Positions 28,866-38,349 of a DNA stretch of 64,000 nt are shown piece after piece. The stretch is taken from contig CBDCOD010000025.1 in NCBI GenBank assembly GCA_965219665.1, positions 248,001 to 312,000 of the forward strand, read 5' to 3'. Position 1 is the first letter of the stretch. The number at the start of each line of letters is the position of its first letter. This stretch comes from CBDCOD01 sp965219665. GTDB lineage: Bacteria > Pseudomonadota > Gammaproteobacteria > CAKMZV01. The position numbers and the translations under genes are program-made. The notes beneath the pieces are model-generated. The model had not been told where the DNA came from. It was given only the letters and a program-made list of their open reading frames with translations, and searched no databases.

Positions 28866-30107
28866 ATGACAACAATTTTTAACAGAAAAGGGGGCAGCCT
28901 TTACATTGAGTCAGTTGCTATGGAACAGTTAGCTGCTCATTACGGAACCCCACTATATGTCTATAGCCAAAGCGCGTTAACTGAAAACTACCAATCCTTT
29001 GATTGTTCTATCCAGCAAAAACATCGTATCTTTTATGCGGTAAAAGCAAATGCCAATCTATCTATTCTAAAACTACTATCTCAATTAGGCAGTGGGTTTG
29101 ATATTGTTTCAGGTGGTGAATTATTAGCAGTTCTTGCATCAGGCGCTTCTGGTTCACAGGTTATTTTTTCTGGCGTAGGTAAGCAAAAATGGGAATTGGA
29201 TTTAGCGTTAGAGCATAATATTTCCTGCTTTAACGTGGAATCTGAGGCAGAGTTACAGTGTTTAGCGGCACGTGCACAGCACATGGGCAAAATAGCACCG
29301 ATTGCGCTACGTGTCAATCCTGATGTCGATGCACAAACACATCCTTACATTTCAACTGGTCTACACACAAATAAATTTGGCATTTCTATTCATGATGCAA
29401 CACGGCTGTATAAACAAGCACAAAACACAAAAGGCATAGTGATTCGTGGTGTTTCCTGTCATATTGGCTCGCAGATTTTACAGTTATCGCCCTTTGCTGA
29501 TGCCATAGATAGAGTCATGTGTTTAGTAGATGAATTGCGGTCTATGGGCATCGATTTAGAGCACATTGATATGGGTGGTGGATTAGGGGTGCGTTATGAA
29601 AAAGAAACAGTTCCTCAGATAGCCGAATATGGTGCTCTATTGAGTAAAAAAATACCAGATAAGTACACGCTTTTTTTAGAACCAGGGCGTTCCATTGCTG
29701 CTAATACAGGGGTTCTTTTAACCCGCGTTGAATACTTAAAGCAAAACAGCGGCAAGCACTTTGCAATAGTTGATGCTGGCATGAACGACTTAATCCGTCC
29801 TTGCTTATATCAATCCTATCACCATATAGAAAACATTCGCCCAGCCTCTGCTCCAGAGCAGGTGTATGATGTGGTTGGTCCTATCTGCGAAACAGGTGAT
29901 TTTCTAGCCAAAGACAGATCACTTTGTTTAGAGGAAGAGGATATCTTATGCATTTATTCTGCAGGTGCCTATAGCAGAAGTTTAGCTTCAAACTATAATA
30001 TGCGTACCATCGCAGCAGAGGTGCTGGTGTGTGGAGAAAAGCATCGCCTCATTGCACCACGGCAGGGGCATGCTGACTTATTAAAACAGCAACAAGCCAT
30101 CCTATGA
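28866..30107 (+). CDS. lysA: Diaminopimelate decarboxylase
   Basis: A 413-aa PLP enzyme making L-lysine from meso-diaminopimelate. The PLP lysine is in FYAVKANANLSILKLL. Other motifs are HIGSQILQLSPF, HIDMGGGLGVRY, the phosphate-binding EPGRSIAANTGVLLT, and GPICETGDFLAKDR with the catalytic Cys. Its stop overlaps the alaS start by 4 bp (ATGA). Confidence 0.96.
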   Translation: MTTIFNRKGGSLYIESVAMEQLAAHYGTPLYVYSQSALTENYQSFDCSIQQKHRIFYAVKANANLSILKLLSQLGSGFDIVSGGELLAVLASGASGSQVIFSGVGKQKWELDLALEHNISCFNVESEAELQCLAARAQHMGKIAPIALRVNPDVDAQTHPYISTGLHTNKFGISIHDATRLYKQAQNTKGIVIRGVSCHIGSQILQLSPFADAIDRVMCLVDELRSMGIDLEHIDMGGGLGVRYEKETVPQIAEYGALLSKKIPDKYTLFLEPGRSIAANTGVLLTRVEYLKQNSGKHFAIVDAGMNDLIRPCLYQSYHHIENIRPASAPEQVYDVVGPICETGDFLAKDRSLCLEEEDILCIYSAGAYSRSLASNYNMRTIAAEVLVCGEKHRLIAPRQGHADLLKQQQAIL

Positions 30108-32716
30108 AAAAAACGGTTTTGACAACGGCTCAGTTAAGAGAGCAATTTCTATCATTTTTTGAGCAGCGCGCTCATACACGTGTCCCCAGTGCATCATTAG
30201 TGCCAGCAGGTGATAAAACTTTGCTATTCACCAATGCAGGCATGGTGCCCTTTAAGTCTGTCTTTTTAGGAGAAGAAAATCGCCCTTATAGCCGCGCCGT
30301 GAGCGCGCAACGTTGTGTTCGTGCAGGCGGTAAGCACAATGATTTAGAAAATGTAGGTTATACAGCACGTCACCATACCTTCTTTGAGATGATGGGCAAT
30401 TTTAGTTTTGGAGACTACTTCAAAGAGCAGGCAATTGAGCATGCATGGGAGTTTTTGACTAAGGTGTTAGGTCTGCCTGCTGAAAAATTATGGGTAACTG
30501 TCTTTGAAGAAGACATAGAGGCAGAACAAATTTGGAAAGAGAAAATTGGTATTGACCCCACACGTTTTTCACATTGTGGTGAAAAAGACAATTTTTGGTC
30601 TATGGGACCAACAGGACCATGTGGACCATGCTCGGAAGTTTTTTACGATCATGGCCCCGACGTGGCAGGTGGACCTCCAGGCTCGCCTGATGAAGATGGC
30701 GATCGCTACATAGAAATATGGAATCTAGTCTTCATGCAGTATGACCGCTCTGCTGATGGAACGTTGACGCCGCTTCCTAAGCCTTCTGTTGATACTGGTA
30801 TGGGGTTAGAACGTGTTAGCGCTGTTATGCAAGGTGTGCACAGCAATTATGAAATTGACTTGTTTCAGCACTTGCTACACGCAACCTATGCAATAGCGCC
30901 ACAAGCAGATCCAGCAAGCCCATCTTTTAAGGTATTAGTGGACCATATTCGGTCATGTGCATTTTTGATTGTGGATGGCATATTACCGAGCAATGAAGGG
31001 CGTGGTTATGTTCTCAGGCGTATTATTCGAAGAGCCATTCGTCATGGACATCAGTTAGCTATTGATAGGCTATTCTTTTATAAACTCGTTCAGCCTTTGG
31101 TGCAACAAATGGGCGAGGCATATCCTGAATTAGCAGAAAAAGAACAACTTATTATGCGTATTCTTAAAGGGGAAGAAGAGCGCTTTAGAGAAACTTTAGA
31201 TACTGGGATTAAGCGTCTTGAACAGGACATGGCTACTTTGGGCGACAGCACAAGAATCCCTGGAGAAATAGTGTTTCGTCTTTATGATACTTACGGATTC
31301 CCTGCAGACTTGACAGCAGATGTAGCACGTGAGCGTGGATTAACCATTGATGAAAAAGGCTTTGATGAGTGCATGAATAAGCAACGCGCTCGCGCACGTG
31401 GTGAGGCAAAATTTTTTGATGAAGCACAGAGTAAAAATTCAAAAATCAAAGCAGAAAATCATTTTGTTGGCTACACGGAACACGCTTGTCAAACTGATAT
31501 TACAGCCCTTTTTAAGGATGAAAAACCAGTTAGTTGTTTACGCGAAGGGGAAGAAGGATGGGTAGTCTTGCGCCACACACCTTTTTACGCTGAATCAGGC
31601 GGACAGGTTGGTGATCAAGGCAGCATCCATACTAATATGCATGCGTTTCATGTAGATGATACCCAAAAAATAGGAAATGTTTCAGTTTGTATCGGTCGAG
31701 TGACTTCTGCACAGCTTAATACGGGTGATAGGGTTGAAGCTCAGTTAGATACAACAAAGCGTGAAAGTTGCGCGCGTCACCATTCTGCAACGCATTTGCT
31801 GCATGCCGCGTTGCGATCCGTGCTTGGAGAGCATGTTGCTCAAAAAGGCTCCTTAGTTAATGAAGAACGCTTACGCTTTGATTTTTCCCACTTTGAGCCG
31901 GTTACCGCTGAGCAAATAGCGACCATAGAGCATCAAGTCAATGAAAAAGTATTAGAAAACTACGCAGTGGAAACAGAAGTGATGTCGTTAGACGATGCCA
32001 AAGCGTTGGGCGCTATGGCATTATTTGATGAAAAATATAGTGAAGAAGTACGCGTAGTTCGTATAGGTGATTACTCATTAGAACTGTGCGGCGGGACACA
32101 TGTGCGCGCTACAGGTAAAGTAGGTCTGATTAAAATTATTTTTGAAGGCAGTGTATCTGCTGGTGTTCGTCGTATTGAAGCAGTTAGTGGAGCTGTTGCG
32201 TTAGACTGGGTTAATCAACGCGTGGCAGTCGTGCAATCACTGAGCAAACAGTATCAAGTGCCCATTGATAAAGTACTGGATCGTATTATAGGTCAGCGGC
32301 AAAAAATCAAAGAATTAGAGCAAGAATTAAGCCGTGCAAAGCGTAGTGTGCAAAGTAGCGACTGGGCAAAAATCACGCCACAGCAGATAAAAGGTATTGC
32401 TGTTGTTATACAACGTATAGACGATACCAATCCCAAAGATATGCGTGAAATAGTTGACCAAATCAGGAATAAATCAGGAGCAGGCATCGTGTTAGTTGGC
32501 GGGGTCTTTGATGAAAAAGTATCTTTGGTATGCGGTGTAGAAAAAGGCTTGGTGGAGCATATAAAAGCAGGTGATATTGTGCGCGAAATTGCCGTATTAG
32601 TTGGAGGCAAAGGTGGCGGTCGACCAGACATGGCAATGGCAGGTGGCACGGATGTATCGGCACTGGAAAAAGCCTTAAAAGCAAGCCCAAATATAATACA
32701 AGCCATGATAGCGTAG
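30104..32716 (+). CDS. alaS: Alanyl-tRNA synthetase
   Basis: The 870-aa class II synthetase is near the E. coli length (876). The catalytic domain includes TNAGMVPFKSVFLGEE, RHHTFFEMMGNFSFGDYFKE and DTGMGLERVSAVMQG. The editing domain has the zinc/His motif HHSATHLLHAALR with CGGTHVRATGKVG. The C-terminal C-Ala domain ends in GGKGGGRPDMAMAGGT. It charges tRNA-Ala, one of which is encoded at 6717. Confidence 0.98.
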   Translation: MKKTVLTTAQLREQFLSFFEQRAHTRVPSASLVPAGDKTLLFTNAGMVPFKSVFLGEENRPYSRAVSAQRCVRAGGKHNDLENVGYTARHHTFFEMMGNFSFGDYFKEQAIEHAWEFLTKVLGLPAEKLWVTVFEEDIEAEQIWKEKIGIDPTRFSHCGEKDNFWSMGPTGPCGPCSEVFYDHGPDVAGGPPGSPDEDGDRYIEIWNLVFMQYDRSADGTLTPLPKPSVDTGMGLERVSAVMQGVHSNYEIDLFQHLLHATYAIAPQADPASPSFKVLVDHIRSCAFLIVDGILPSNEGRGYVLRRIIRRAIRHGHQLAIDRLFFYKLVQPLVQQMGEAYPELAEKEQLIMRILKGEEERFRETLDTGIKRLEQDMATLGDSTRIPGEIVFRLYDTYGFPADLTADVARERGLTIDEKGFDECMNKQRARARGEAKFFDEAQSKNSKIKAENHFVGYTEHACQTDITALFKDEKPVSCLREGEEGWVVLRHTPFYAESGGQVGDQGSIHTNMHAFHVDDTQKIGNVSVCIGRVTSAQLNTGDRVEAQLDTTKRESCARHHSATHLLHAALRSVLGEHVAQKGSLVNEERLRFDFSHFEPVTAEQIATIEHQVNEKVLENYAVETEVMSLDDAKALGAMALFDEKYSEEVRVVRIGDYSLELCGGTHVRATGKVGLIKIIFEGSVSAGVRRIEAVSGAVALDWVNQRVAVVQSLSKQYQVPIDKVLDRIIGQRQKIKELEQELSRAKRSVQSSDWAKITPQQIKGIAVVIQRIDDTNPKDMREIVDQIRNKSGAGIVLVGGVFDEKVSLVCGVEKGLVEHIKAGDIVREIAVLVGGKGGGRPDMAMAGGTDVSALEKALKASPNIIQAMIA

Positions 32717-33435
32717 TGCGTGACGAGTTATTTAGCAACCAATTAGAATCAATTCAAACCTTTCGCTTTGACCAAAAGACCGCTGCAGTATTTGATGACA
32801 TGATTCATCGCTCGGTCCCTGGATACGACCATATTGTCACAGGTATCACAGACTGGTTGGAGCAATTAACCTCCTTATCTACCGTTTATGATTTAGGCTG
32901 CGCTACTGGATTTTGTAGTGGCTCCATACTCAAACGTTTCCAATCACCCATTACGTTATACGCAATAGATAATTCAGCGGCTATGATACAACATGCGCAG
33001 GACACTCTTGCTTCCTTCAAGAACCAGCACACAGTTCACTATAGACAGCAAGACATCTGCACGCTTCATTTTGAGCCGTGCGATGCGATTATTCTAAATT
33101 TCACCCTCCAGTTTATTGAGGTGGACAAGCGCCAACCATTACTGCAAAAAATTTTTGATGCGCTCAATGCAGGGGGTATTTTATTGCTATCTGACAAAAT
33201 GCACCATCTTGACCCAACCATCCAAGCTGGGCAAGAGCAGTTGCATCATCGCTTCAAAAAACATCAAGGGTACAGTGACTTAGAGATTGCTCAAAAGCGC
33301 CAGTCATTAGAAAACTATCTGCAAACCGAGACTATAGAAGCACACCACCAACGCCTACAAAGTATAGGATTTACTAATATTCAAATGTGGTACTACAATC
33401 GTCTCTTTGCTTCTTTTTGTGCGCTCAAAGTATAG
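32716..33435 (+). CDS. cmoA: Carboxy-S-adenosyl-L-methionine synthase
   Basis: The 239-aa enzyme converts SAM and prephenate to Cx-SAM for wobble-uridine (cmo5U34) tRNA modification. CmoA features: FRFDQKTAAVFDDMIHRSVP, VYDLGCATGFCSGSIL, LYAIDNSAAMIQHA, ILNFTLQFIEVDKR. GTG start overlapping the alaS stop by 1 bp. The partner cmoB is not adjacent. Confidence 0.9.
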   Translation: MRDELFSNQLESIQTFRFDQKTAAVFDDMIHRSVPGYDHIVTGITDWLEQLTSLSTVYDLGCATGFCSGSILKRFQSPITLYAIDNSAAMIQHAQDTLASFKNQHTVHYRQQDICTLHFEPCDAIILNFTLQFIEVDKRQPLLQKIFDALNAGGILLLSDKMHHLDPTIQAGQEQLHHRFKKHQGYSDLEIAQKRQSLENYLQTETIEAHHQRLQSIGFTNIQMWYYNRLFASFCALKV

Positions 33436-33451
33436 AAGAGACTCAGTATAA

Positions 33452-34642
33452 TCATTGTTGTGTTTTAGGCAGTGTCCAATTCAGAATCACATACCCCACT
33501 ATGCCTGATAAAACAGATCCTGCGATAATGCCAATACGCTCATCAAACAGCAAATTAACATTGGTTTCCTCAAAGGCAAGCGCACCAATAAACAAACTCA
33601 TGGTGAAGCCGATACCACATAATGCAGAAACACCGTATAAACTAGACCAGTTCATACCTTGAGGGAGGGTTGCAATCTTGCATTTTATGCAGAGCCAGCA
33701 TAGGAAAAAAACCCCCACTTGTTTCCCAAAGAATAAACCCAAAGCAATGCCAGCGGTCACATCATGGAATGCTTGCTCTATAGATACTGAGCGCAAATCA
33801 ACACCGGCATTAGCAAAAGCGAAAATAGGCAGAATCACAAATACTACCACAGAGTGTAAATCCTCTTCAATTTCTTTGAGTGGGGAATAGGTGCGCGGGT
33901 GTTTGGCACGTAACGGGATAAACATGGCAAGCACCACCCCTGCAAGCGTAGCATGAACGCCTGATTTTAAGGTAGCAACCCACATAATCAAACCTATAAA
34001 CAGGTATATACTTTGTGATGATACGTTGCGCCAGTTTAGCAAGGAGAGTATAGCTATACAGACGGCAACAATTACAAGGGAACTCGCATCGATATTAGCA
34101 GTATAAAACAAAGCAATGATGATAATAGCACCTACATCATCAAAAATAGCAATAGAGGTTAAGAAAATCTTAATAGAGATGGGTACTCGCTTACCCAGCA
34201 GTGCCAAAACACCCAGCGCAAAAGCAATATCTGTAGCTGCAGGAATCGCCCAGCCTTGTAGTGCTACGGTATTTCCATAATTGAAATAATAATAAATTAG
34301 TGCAGGAAAGAGCATACCCCCAACCGCGCCGACAGCAGGTAACAGGATATTTTTTTTATCAGAAAGCTCACCTTCCACAATCTCTCGTTTAAGCTCTAAA
34401 CCGATCATAAAGAAGAAAACAGCCATTAAACCATCATTAATCCACAGTAAGATTGGCTTGGCCACTTCTATATTGGCAAGGCGTATCTCAAAGGGTGTCT
34501 CCAGTAATAGTTGATAGTATTTGTCTAAAGGGGAGTTTGCCACCAAAATGGCTGCTATAGCAGCTATACATAGCAGGATACCACCAGCCGATTCAAGTTT
34601 CAAAAAATTATCAATAAAAGTAGTATTGGAATCTTTATGCAT
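33452..34642 (-). CDS. nhaA: Na+/H+ antiporter NhaA
   Basis: A 396-aa membrane protein (E. coli 388) with about 12 helices. Motifs include LLWINDGLMAVFFFMIGLEL, the paired aspartates in IAIFDDVGAIIIIAL, and ATDIAFALGVLALLG. It exports Na+ in exchange for protons and supports pH and salt homeostasis. It converges with cmoA across 16 bp. Confidence 0.96.
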   Translation of the reverse strand: MHKDSNTTFIDNFLKLESAGGILLCIAAIAAILVANSPLDKYYQLLLETPFEIRLANIEVAKPILLWINDGLMAVFFFMIGLELKREIVEGELSDKKNILLPAVGAVGGMLFPALIYYYFNYGNTVALQGWAIPAATDIAFALGVLALLGKRVPISIKIFLTSIAIFDDVGAIIIIALFYTANIDASSLVIVAVCIAILSLLNWRNVSSQSIYLFIGLIMWVATLKSGVHATLAGVVLAMFIPLRAKHPRTYSPLKEIEEDLHSVVVFVILPIFAFANAGVDLRSVSIEQAFHDVTAGIALGLFFGKQVGVFFLCWLCIKCKIATLPQGMNWSSLYGVSALCGIGFTMSLFIGALAFEETNVNLLFDERIGIIAGSVLSGIVGYVILNWTLPKTQQ

Positions 34643-34812
34643 AATCTATATAGTCACTGTCATCCTTAGGCATCTATTCATTATTTTTTGAAAAACATTC
34701 TCAATGAATCCGTGCCCACTGTACAAAGTATTTATTAAAAATAAGCAGACCGTTATTGTAGCATACCTGATAGTTATCTCAATTTATACAAAATAGACAA
34801 ATCATATAAAAA

Positions 34813-36783
34813 TCAGTTCAGGCTTAGAGGGTCAACTTCTATGTGCGCGCGCGTGTTAGCAGGGCGTTTAACGCTATTAAGTAGTTGGCGAGCTTGGCGC
34901 AGTATCGTGTGCAGCGCAGTGCGATCTGTGCTTTCTAAAATGATAGAAAAACGCCAACGCCCTTTACTTTTTTCTATAGGAGCAGGAAGCACGGGGCTGA
35001 TAAAAACAGCAGCATTTTGGGGCAGACTACGGTGTATGTTGTCTAAGAAATCTCGGGCAGCTTCAGGCACTTTGCCGGCACAGAGAATCAGTGCGTGGTG
35101 GATAAACGGGGGCAATTCAATCGCTTTTCGCTGCTGTAGCAGTGCGCGGCTCAATACAGAGTACCCCCCATTCATCCACTGTTGCAACATGTGATTTTCT
35201 GGGCAATGGCTTTGGATAACTACAGTGCCTTTTCTATGCCTTCCTGCGCGTCCTGTAACCTGCTCTAACTGCTGTGCAATTCGCTCAGGTGCGCGATAAT
35301 CACTGCTCAATAACCCTTGATCAGCATCTAAGATAACGACCAAACCCAAGTGTGGCAAGTCGTGCCCCTTGCTCATCATTTTAGTTCCAATGAGGATATC
35401 TGCTTTGCCACTGTGCATCTGCTCTAAAGCTTGCTGCCACGCACCAGCCGTCTTGATAGTATCGCGGTCTACGCGCAAAATATTGTGGTTAGGAAAGTGG
35501 CGGTTAAGCGCTTGGGTAATACGCTCAGTTCCAAAGCCTAACACCTGTATATTACTGCTATCGCATTGCTGACAACTCTGTGCTGCAAGACCACTCCATT
35601 GACAACGATGGCATATTAACTTTTGGCTTTTTTTATGAAAGGTAGCAGGGCGTCCACAATCTGGGCAGCGCTGCACACTACCACAGTCGTAGCACATACG
35701 AATCGGCGCATAGCCCCGCCTATTGATAAAAACTAATACCTGTTCATCCTGCTCTAAATGCTGGTTGATGCACTCTATAACCTCCTGTGACATGCCGCCC
35801 TTGAGCGCAGAGCCACGCACATCTAAGCATTCAATGGTTGGGGGTGTAAACGGTGTAGCGCGTTGCTTGAGAGTATGATGGAAAAATTTGCCCTTGAGGG
35901 CATTATGTAGACTTTCTAAAGAGGGCGTTGCACTGCCTAATACTGAAAAAGCTTTAGATAGCTTGGCGCGCATTAATAAGGCATTGCGTGCGTGGTAATA
36001 TGGCGTGCTCTGCTCATGGTATGACTCATCATGCTCCTCATCCATTATATAAATGCCACAGTTTTTGAACGGCAAGAAAAGGGCAGAACGTGTGCCGACA
36101 AACAGTTTGGGCTTGCTAGATGTGGCAGCCATCCACGTAGCTAATTTGGCTTTGTCAGTCAAATTAGAATGGTAGTAATGCACTTGACCAGAAAAATAAC
36201 GCTCAAAAAAATACTGGTTTTGAGTCATGAGCCCTATTTCTGGTAGCAGGAGCAATGCACTCTTTCCTTGCTGGAGAGCATGATGCGCCAAGTGCGCATA
36301 AATGTGTGTCTTACCGCTACCAGTCACACCTTCAATAAGATGTGGAGTCATAGTTGGTTCATGAACAATAGCACTAACAATCTCCTGCTGCTGATCATTG
36401 AGCTTAGGGAGTGAGGCTGTTGGCGTGTGTAGATCATCTGGAACGTTAGTACAATCAGTTTTCAAACTGGCCTTAGGGAATACTAGTCGCCACGCATCAA
36501 TAGGGTTGCAATGATAATAGTCAATAATCCACTGCAACAACTGGGTTAAATGATTCGGTATGATAGGAGTATCATCAAGAAGCACCTTAATAGGTTTTAA
36601 TGCCTCCCCTTGCCAGTGGCTGGATGCTTTTATTTTGGTGACTACACCGTACTGACTGCTTTTCCCAAAAGGAACTTGAACGCGCTGTCCAATAAAAACA
36701 GGCACGCTATCATCTTCTATGCAGTAGTCATATATGCCATGCAGAGGAGGCCTACAGAAAACAGCAACTTCTGCATAACGCAT
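34813..36783 (-). CDS. priA: Primosomal replication restart helicase PriA
   Basis: A 656-aa superfamily 2 helicase, shorter than E. coli PriA (732). The N-terminal DNA-binding domain contains GQRVQVPFGKSSQYGVV. Walker A is EGVTGSGKTHIY and Walker B is MDEEHDESYHEQ. Zinc cysteines lie in CYDCGSVQRCPDCGRP and CHRCQWSGLAAQSCQQC. Motif V/VI-like sequence is ILIGTKMMSKGHDLPHL and QVTGRAGRHRKGTVVIQS. It reloads DnaB at stalled forks. 4 bp downstream of argC. Confidence 0.95.
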   Translation of the reverse strand: MRYAEVAVFCRPPLHGIYDYCIEDDSVPVFIGQRVQVPFGKSSQYGVVTKIKASSHWQGEALKPIKVLLDDTPIIPNHLTQLLQWIIDYYHCNPIDAWRLVFPKASLKTDCTNVPDDLHTPTASLPKLNDQQQEIVSAIVHEPTMTPHLIEGVTGSGKTHIYAHLAHHALQQGKSALLLLPEIGLMTQNQYFFERYFSGQVHYYHSNLTDKAKLATWMAATSSKPKLFVGTRSALFLPFKNCGIYIMDEEHDESYHEQSTPYYHARNALLMRAKLSKAFSVLGSATPSLESLHNALKGKFFHHTLKQRATPFTPPTIECLDVRGSALKGGMSQEVIECINQHLEQDEQVLVFINRRGYAPIRMCYDCGSVQRCPDCGRPATFHKKSQKLICHRCQWSGLAAQSCQQCDSSNIQVLGFGTERITQALNRHFPNHNILRVDRDTIKTAGAWQQALEQMHSGKADILIGTKMMSKGHDLPHLGLVVILDADQGLLSSDYRAPERIAQQLEQVTGRAGRHRKGTVVIQSHCPENHMLQQWMNGGYSVLSRALLQQRKAIELPPFIHHALILCAGKVPEAARDFLDNIHRSLPQNAAVFISPVLPAPIEKSKGRWRFSIILESTDRTALHTILRQARQLLNSVKRPANTRAHIEVDPLSLN

Positions 36784-36787
36784 CCAG

Positions 36788-37828
36788 TTAAGGAGCCAAA
36801 GGTGACGCCTGTAAGGCGGTAGTTTCTGCTAAGCCAAATAGGACATTCATATTTTGCACAGCTTGTCCTGCTGCACCCTTAACCAGGTTATCAATCACAG
36901 AACTGACAACCAACATGGGACTGTCTTTTGGACGATGTACGCTCATACGGCAATGGTTAGAACCGCGCACACTGCGCGTATCAGGGATACTCGTTTGCAC
37001 CTGCACAAAATACGCATCCTCATAAGCACTACGGAGGGCATCAAAGCAGGTTTTTGCAGTAACTCCTTCTTTCGGCAGCGCATAAATACTGGCTTCAATA
37101 CCCCGATTTATAGGAATAAGATGTGGTGTAAAAGTTAGGCTAACGTTAGACTGAGCCGCCAGATTTAACTGCTGCACAATCTCTGGATGGTGGCGATGTC
37201 CATCTAAGGCATATGCCTTGAAACTCTCTGCAATCTCCGAAAATAAAGAAGTAACCTTAGCTTCACGTCCTGCGCCGCTCACGCCAGATTTGGCATCTAC
37301 AATGATAGGATCCGTTTCGATTAGCCCTGCTTGCAATAGCGGTATCAAGGCTAATTGTGTCGCAGTTGGATAGCATCCTGGATTCGCAATAATACGTGCT
37401 GACTGGACTGCTTGGCGGGTATATTCTGTAAGACCATAAACCGCTTCTTGCAATAATTCTGGGCAACTATGGGGCATGCCATACCACTGCTCAAACAACA
37501 GCGCATCCTTGATACGAAAATCAGCTGATAAATCAATAACACGCACTCCATTACTAAGCAGAAAAGGCGCGTTCTCCATGCACACACCATGCGGGGTAGC
37601 AAAAAATATGACATCGCATGCAGCCAACTGCTGTTGGTCTGGCGCACTAAAAGATAAATGATCTGCCCCTACTAATGAAGGGAAATAATCACTAATCTTT
37701 TGCCCGCTCTGCTTACGTGAACTAACCAACTCAATAGAGGCATGCGGATGCCGCAATAATATAGAAAGCAACTCTAATCCAGTATAGCCAGTCCCGCCAA
37801 CTACACCCACCTTAATATCACCACGCAT
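36788..37828 (-). CDS. argC: N-acetyl-gamma-glutamyl-phosphate reductase
   Basis: A 346-aa NADP-dependent enzyme of arginine synthesis. The nucleotide-binding start is KVGVVGGTGYTGLELLSILL. The catalytic Cys is in ANPGCYPTATQLALIPLL. Further motifs are KSGVSGAGREAK and YALDGHRHHPEIVQQL. No ARG box is evident upstream. Confidence 0.96.
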   Translation of the reverse strand: MRGDIKVGVVGGTGYTGLELLSILLRHPHASIELVSSRKQSGQKISDYFPSLVGADHLSFSAPDQQQLAACDVIFFATPHGVCMENAPFLLSNGVRVIDLSADFRIKDALLFEQWYGMPHSCPELLQEAVYGLTEYTRQAVQSARIIANPGCYPTATQLALIPLLQAGLIETDPIIVDAKSGVSGAGREAKVTSLFSEIAESFKAYALDGHRHHPEIVQQLNLAAQSNVSLTFTPHLIPINRGIEASIYALPKEGVTAKTCFDALRSAYEDAYFVQVQTSIPDTRSVRGSNHCRMSVHRPKDSPMLVVSSVIDNLVKGAAGQAVQNMNVLFGLAETTALQASPLAP

Positions 37829-38171
37829 TGAAAATATATTCCTTAATTCGTACTGTTCAATTATCTACACATGTAGCCATTTATTAACCTTCGCATTGTA
37901 TCTTTTGATACGTCTAAAATGTAGCAAACCGCTTTTTCATCTCGTGCGTACGCTATTTATTGGAATGTACTTGTTAACCAGAGTCACGTATTAGGTCTTG
38001 ATTTATTCGTTCTGGCTCAGCGAGCATAGGAAATCGACAAAAGCCACATTACATCAAGCAACGGCACTGCACACTGGGAGGCAGGCGGCAAGAGGTATTT
38101 AAACAAAAATTAGATATGCCGATTGAAAAAATATCTGGCATTGCGCAAATGCGATGTATTTGTAAGGCATT

Positions 38172-38289
38172 AAAATAGAAAAGAGCCCCACTGGGAGGCT
38201 CCAAGGTCGTACTAACACGTTGCCTGCGAGGCATAAATGCCTCTTGGTATGAAAAGCAATTCGTCAGGCTTCTATCGGTTATACTAAGT
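38172..38289 (-). ncRNA. tracrRNA of the type II-C CRISPR system
   Basis: The minus strand reads anti-repeat, stem-loop, terminator. 38266-38285 is an exact 20-nt match (as complement) to the 3' part of the repeat. The next bases form a second pairing block (AATTGC against GCAGTT) after a 4-nt GACG bulge, giving the usual bulged duplex. Downstream are hairpin GAGGCA-ttta-TGCCTC and a terminator stem GAGCCTC/GGGGCTC (38183-38201) followed by TTTTCTATTTT. The start is inferred from the -10 at 38296-38301. Predicted length about 115 nt. It pairs with pre-crRNA for RNase III processing and Cas9 loading. Confidence 0.88.
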
Positions 38290-38295
38290 TCCGTA

Positions 38296-38301
38296 ATTAT
38301 A
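38296..38301 (-). promoter_or_regulatory. -10 element of the tracrRNA promoter
   Basis: A perfect TATAAT on the minus strand, preceded by TATG. It lies 10 nt upstream of the anti-repeat. The -35 is poor (TTTTAA-like). Confidence 0.6.
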
Positions 38302-38349
38302 CATATGTGTTATCATTTTTAAAATATATTTTTTGAACAGGAAACGATT

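Larger units (their letters stand above)
37829..38349. other. Intergenic region between argC and cas9, holding the tracrRNA
   Basis: A 521-bp spacer. The right part (38172-38301) holds the tracrRNA and its promoter on the minus strand. A plus-strand frame ending at 38178 (including KLDMPIEKISGIAQMRCICK) reads like a protein C-terminus but has no start and no recognised relative. The remainder shows nothing I can name. Confidence 0.5.

Noticed and set aside
38026..38178. Plus-strand frame ending in QMRCICKALK before the tracrRNA terminator
   Set aside because: It has no start codon in a plausible place and no family I recognise. It may be a gene remnant but cannot be supported.
38049..38234. 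61-codon minus-strand ORF upstream of cas9
   Set aside because: It lies across the tracrRNA hairpins and terminator. The RNA features explain the sequence better.
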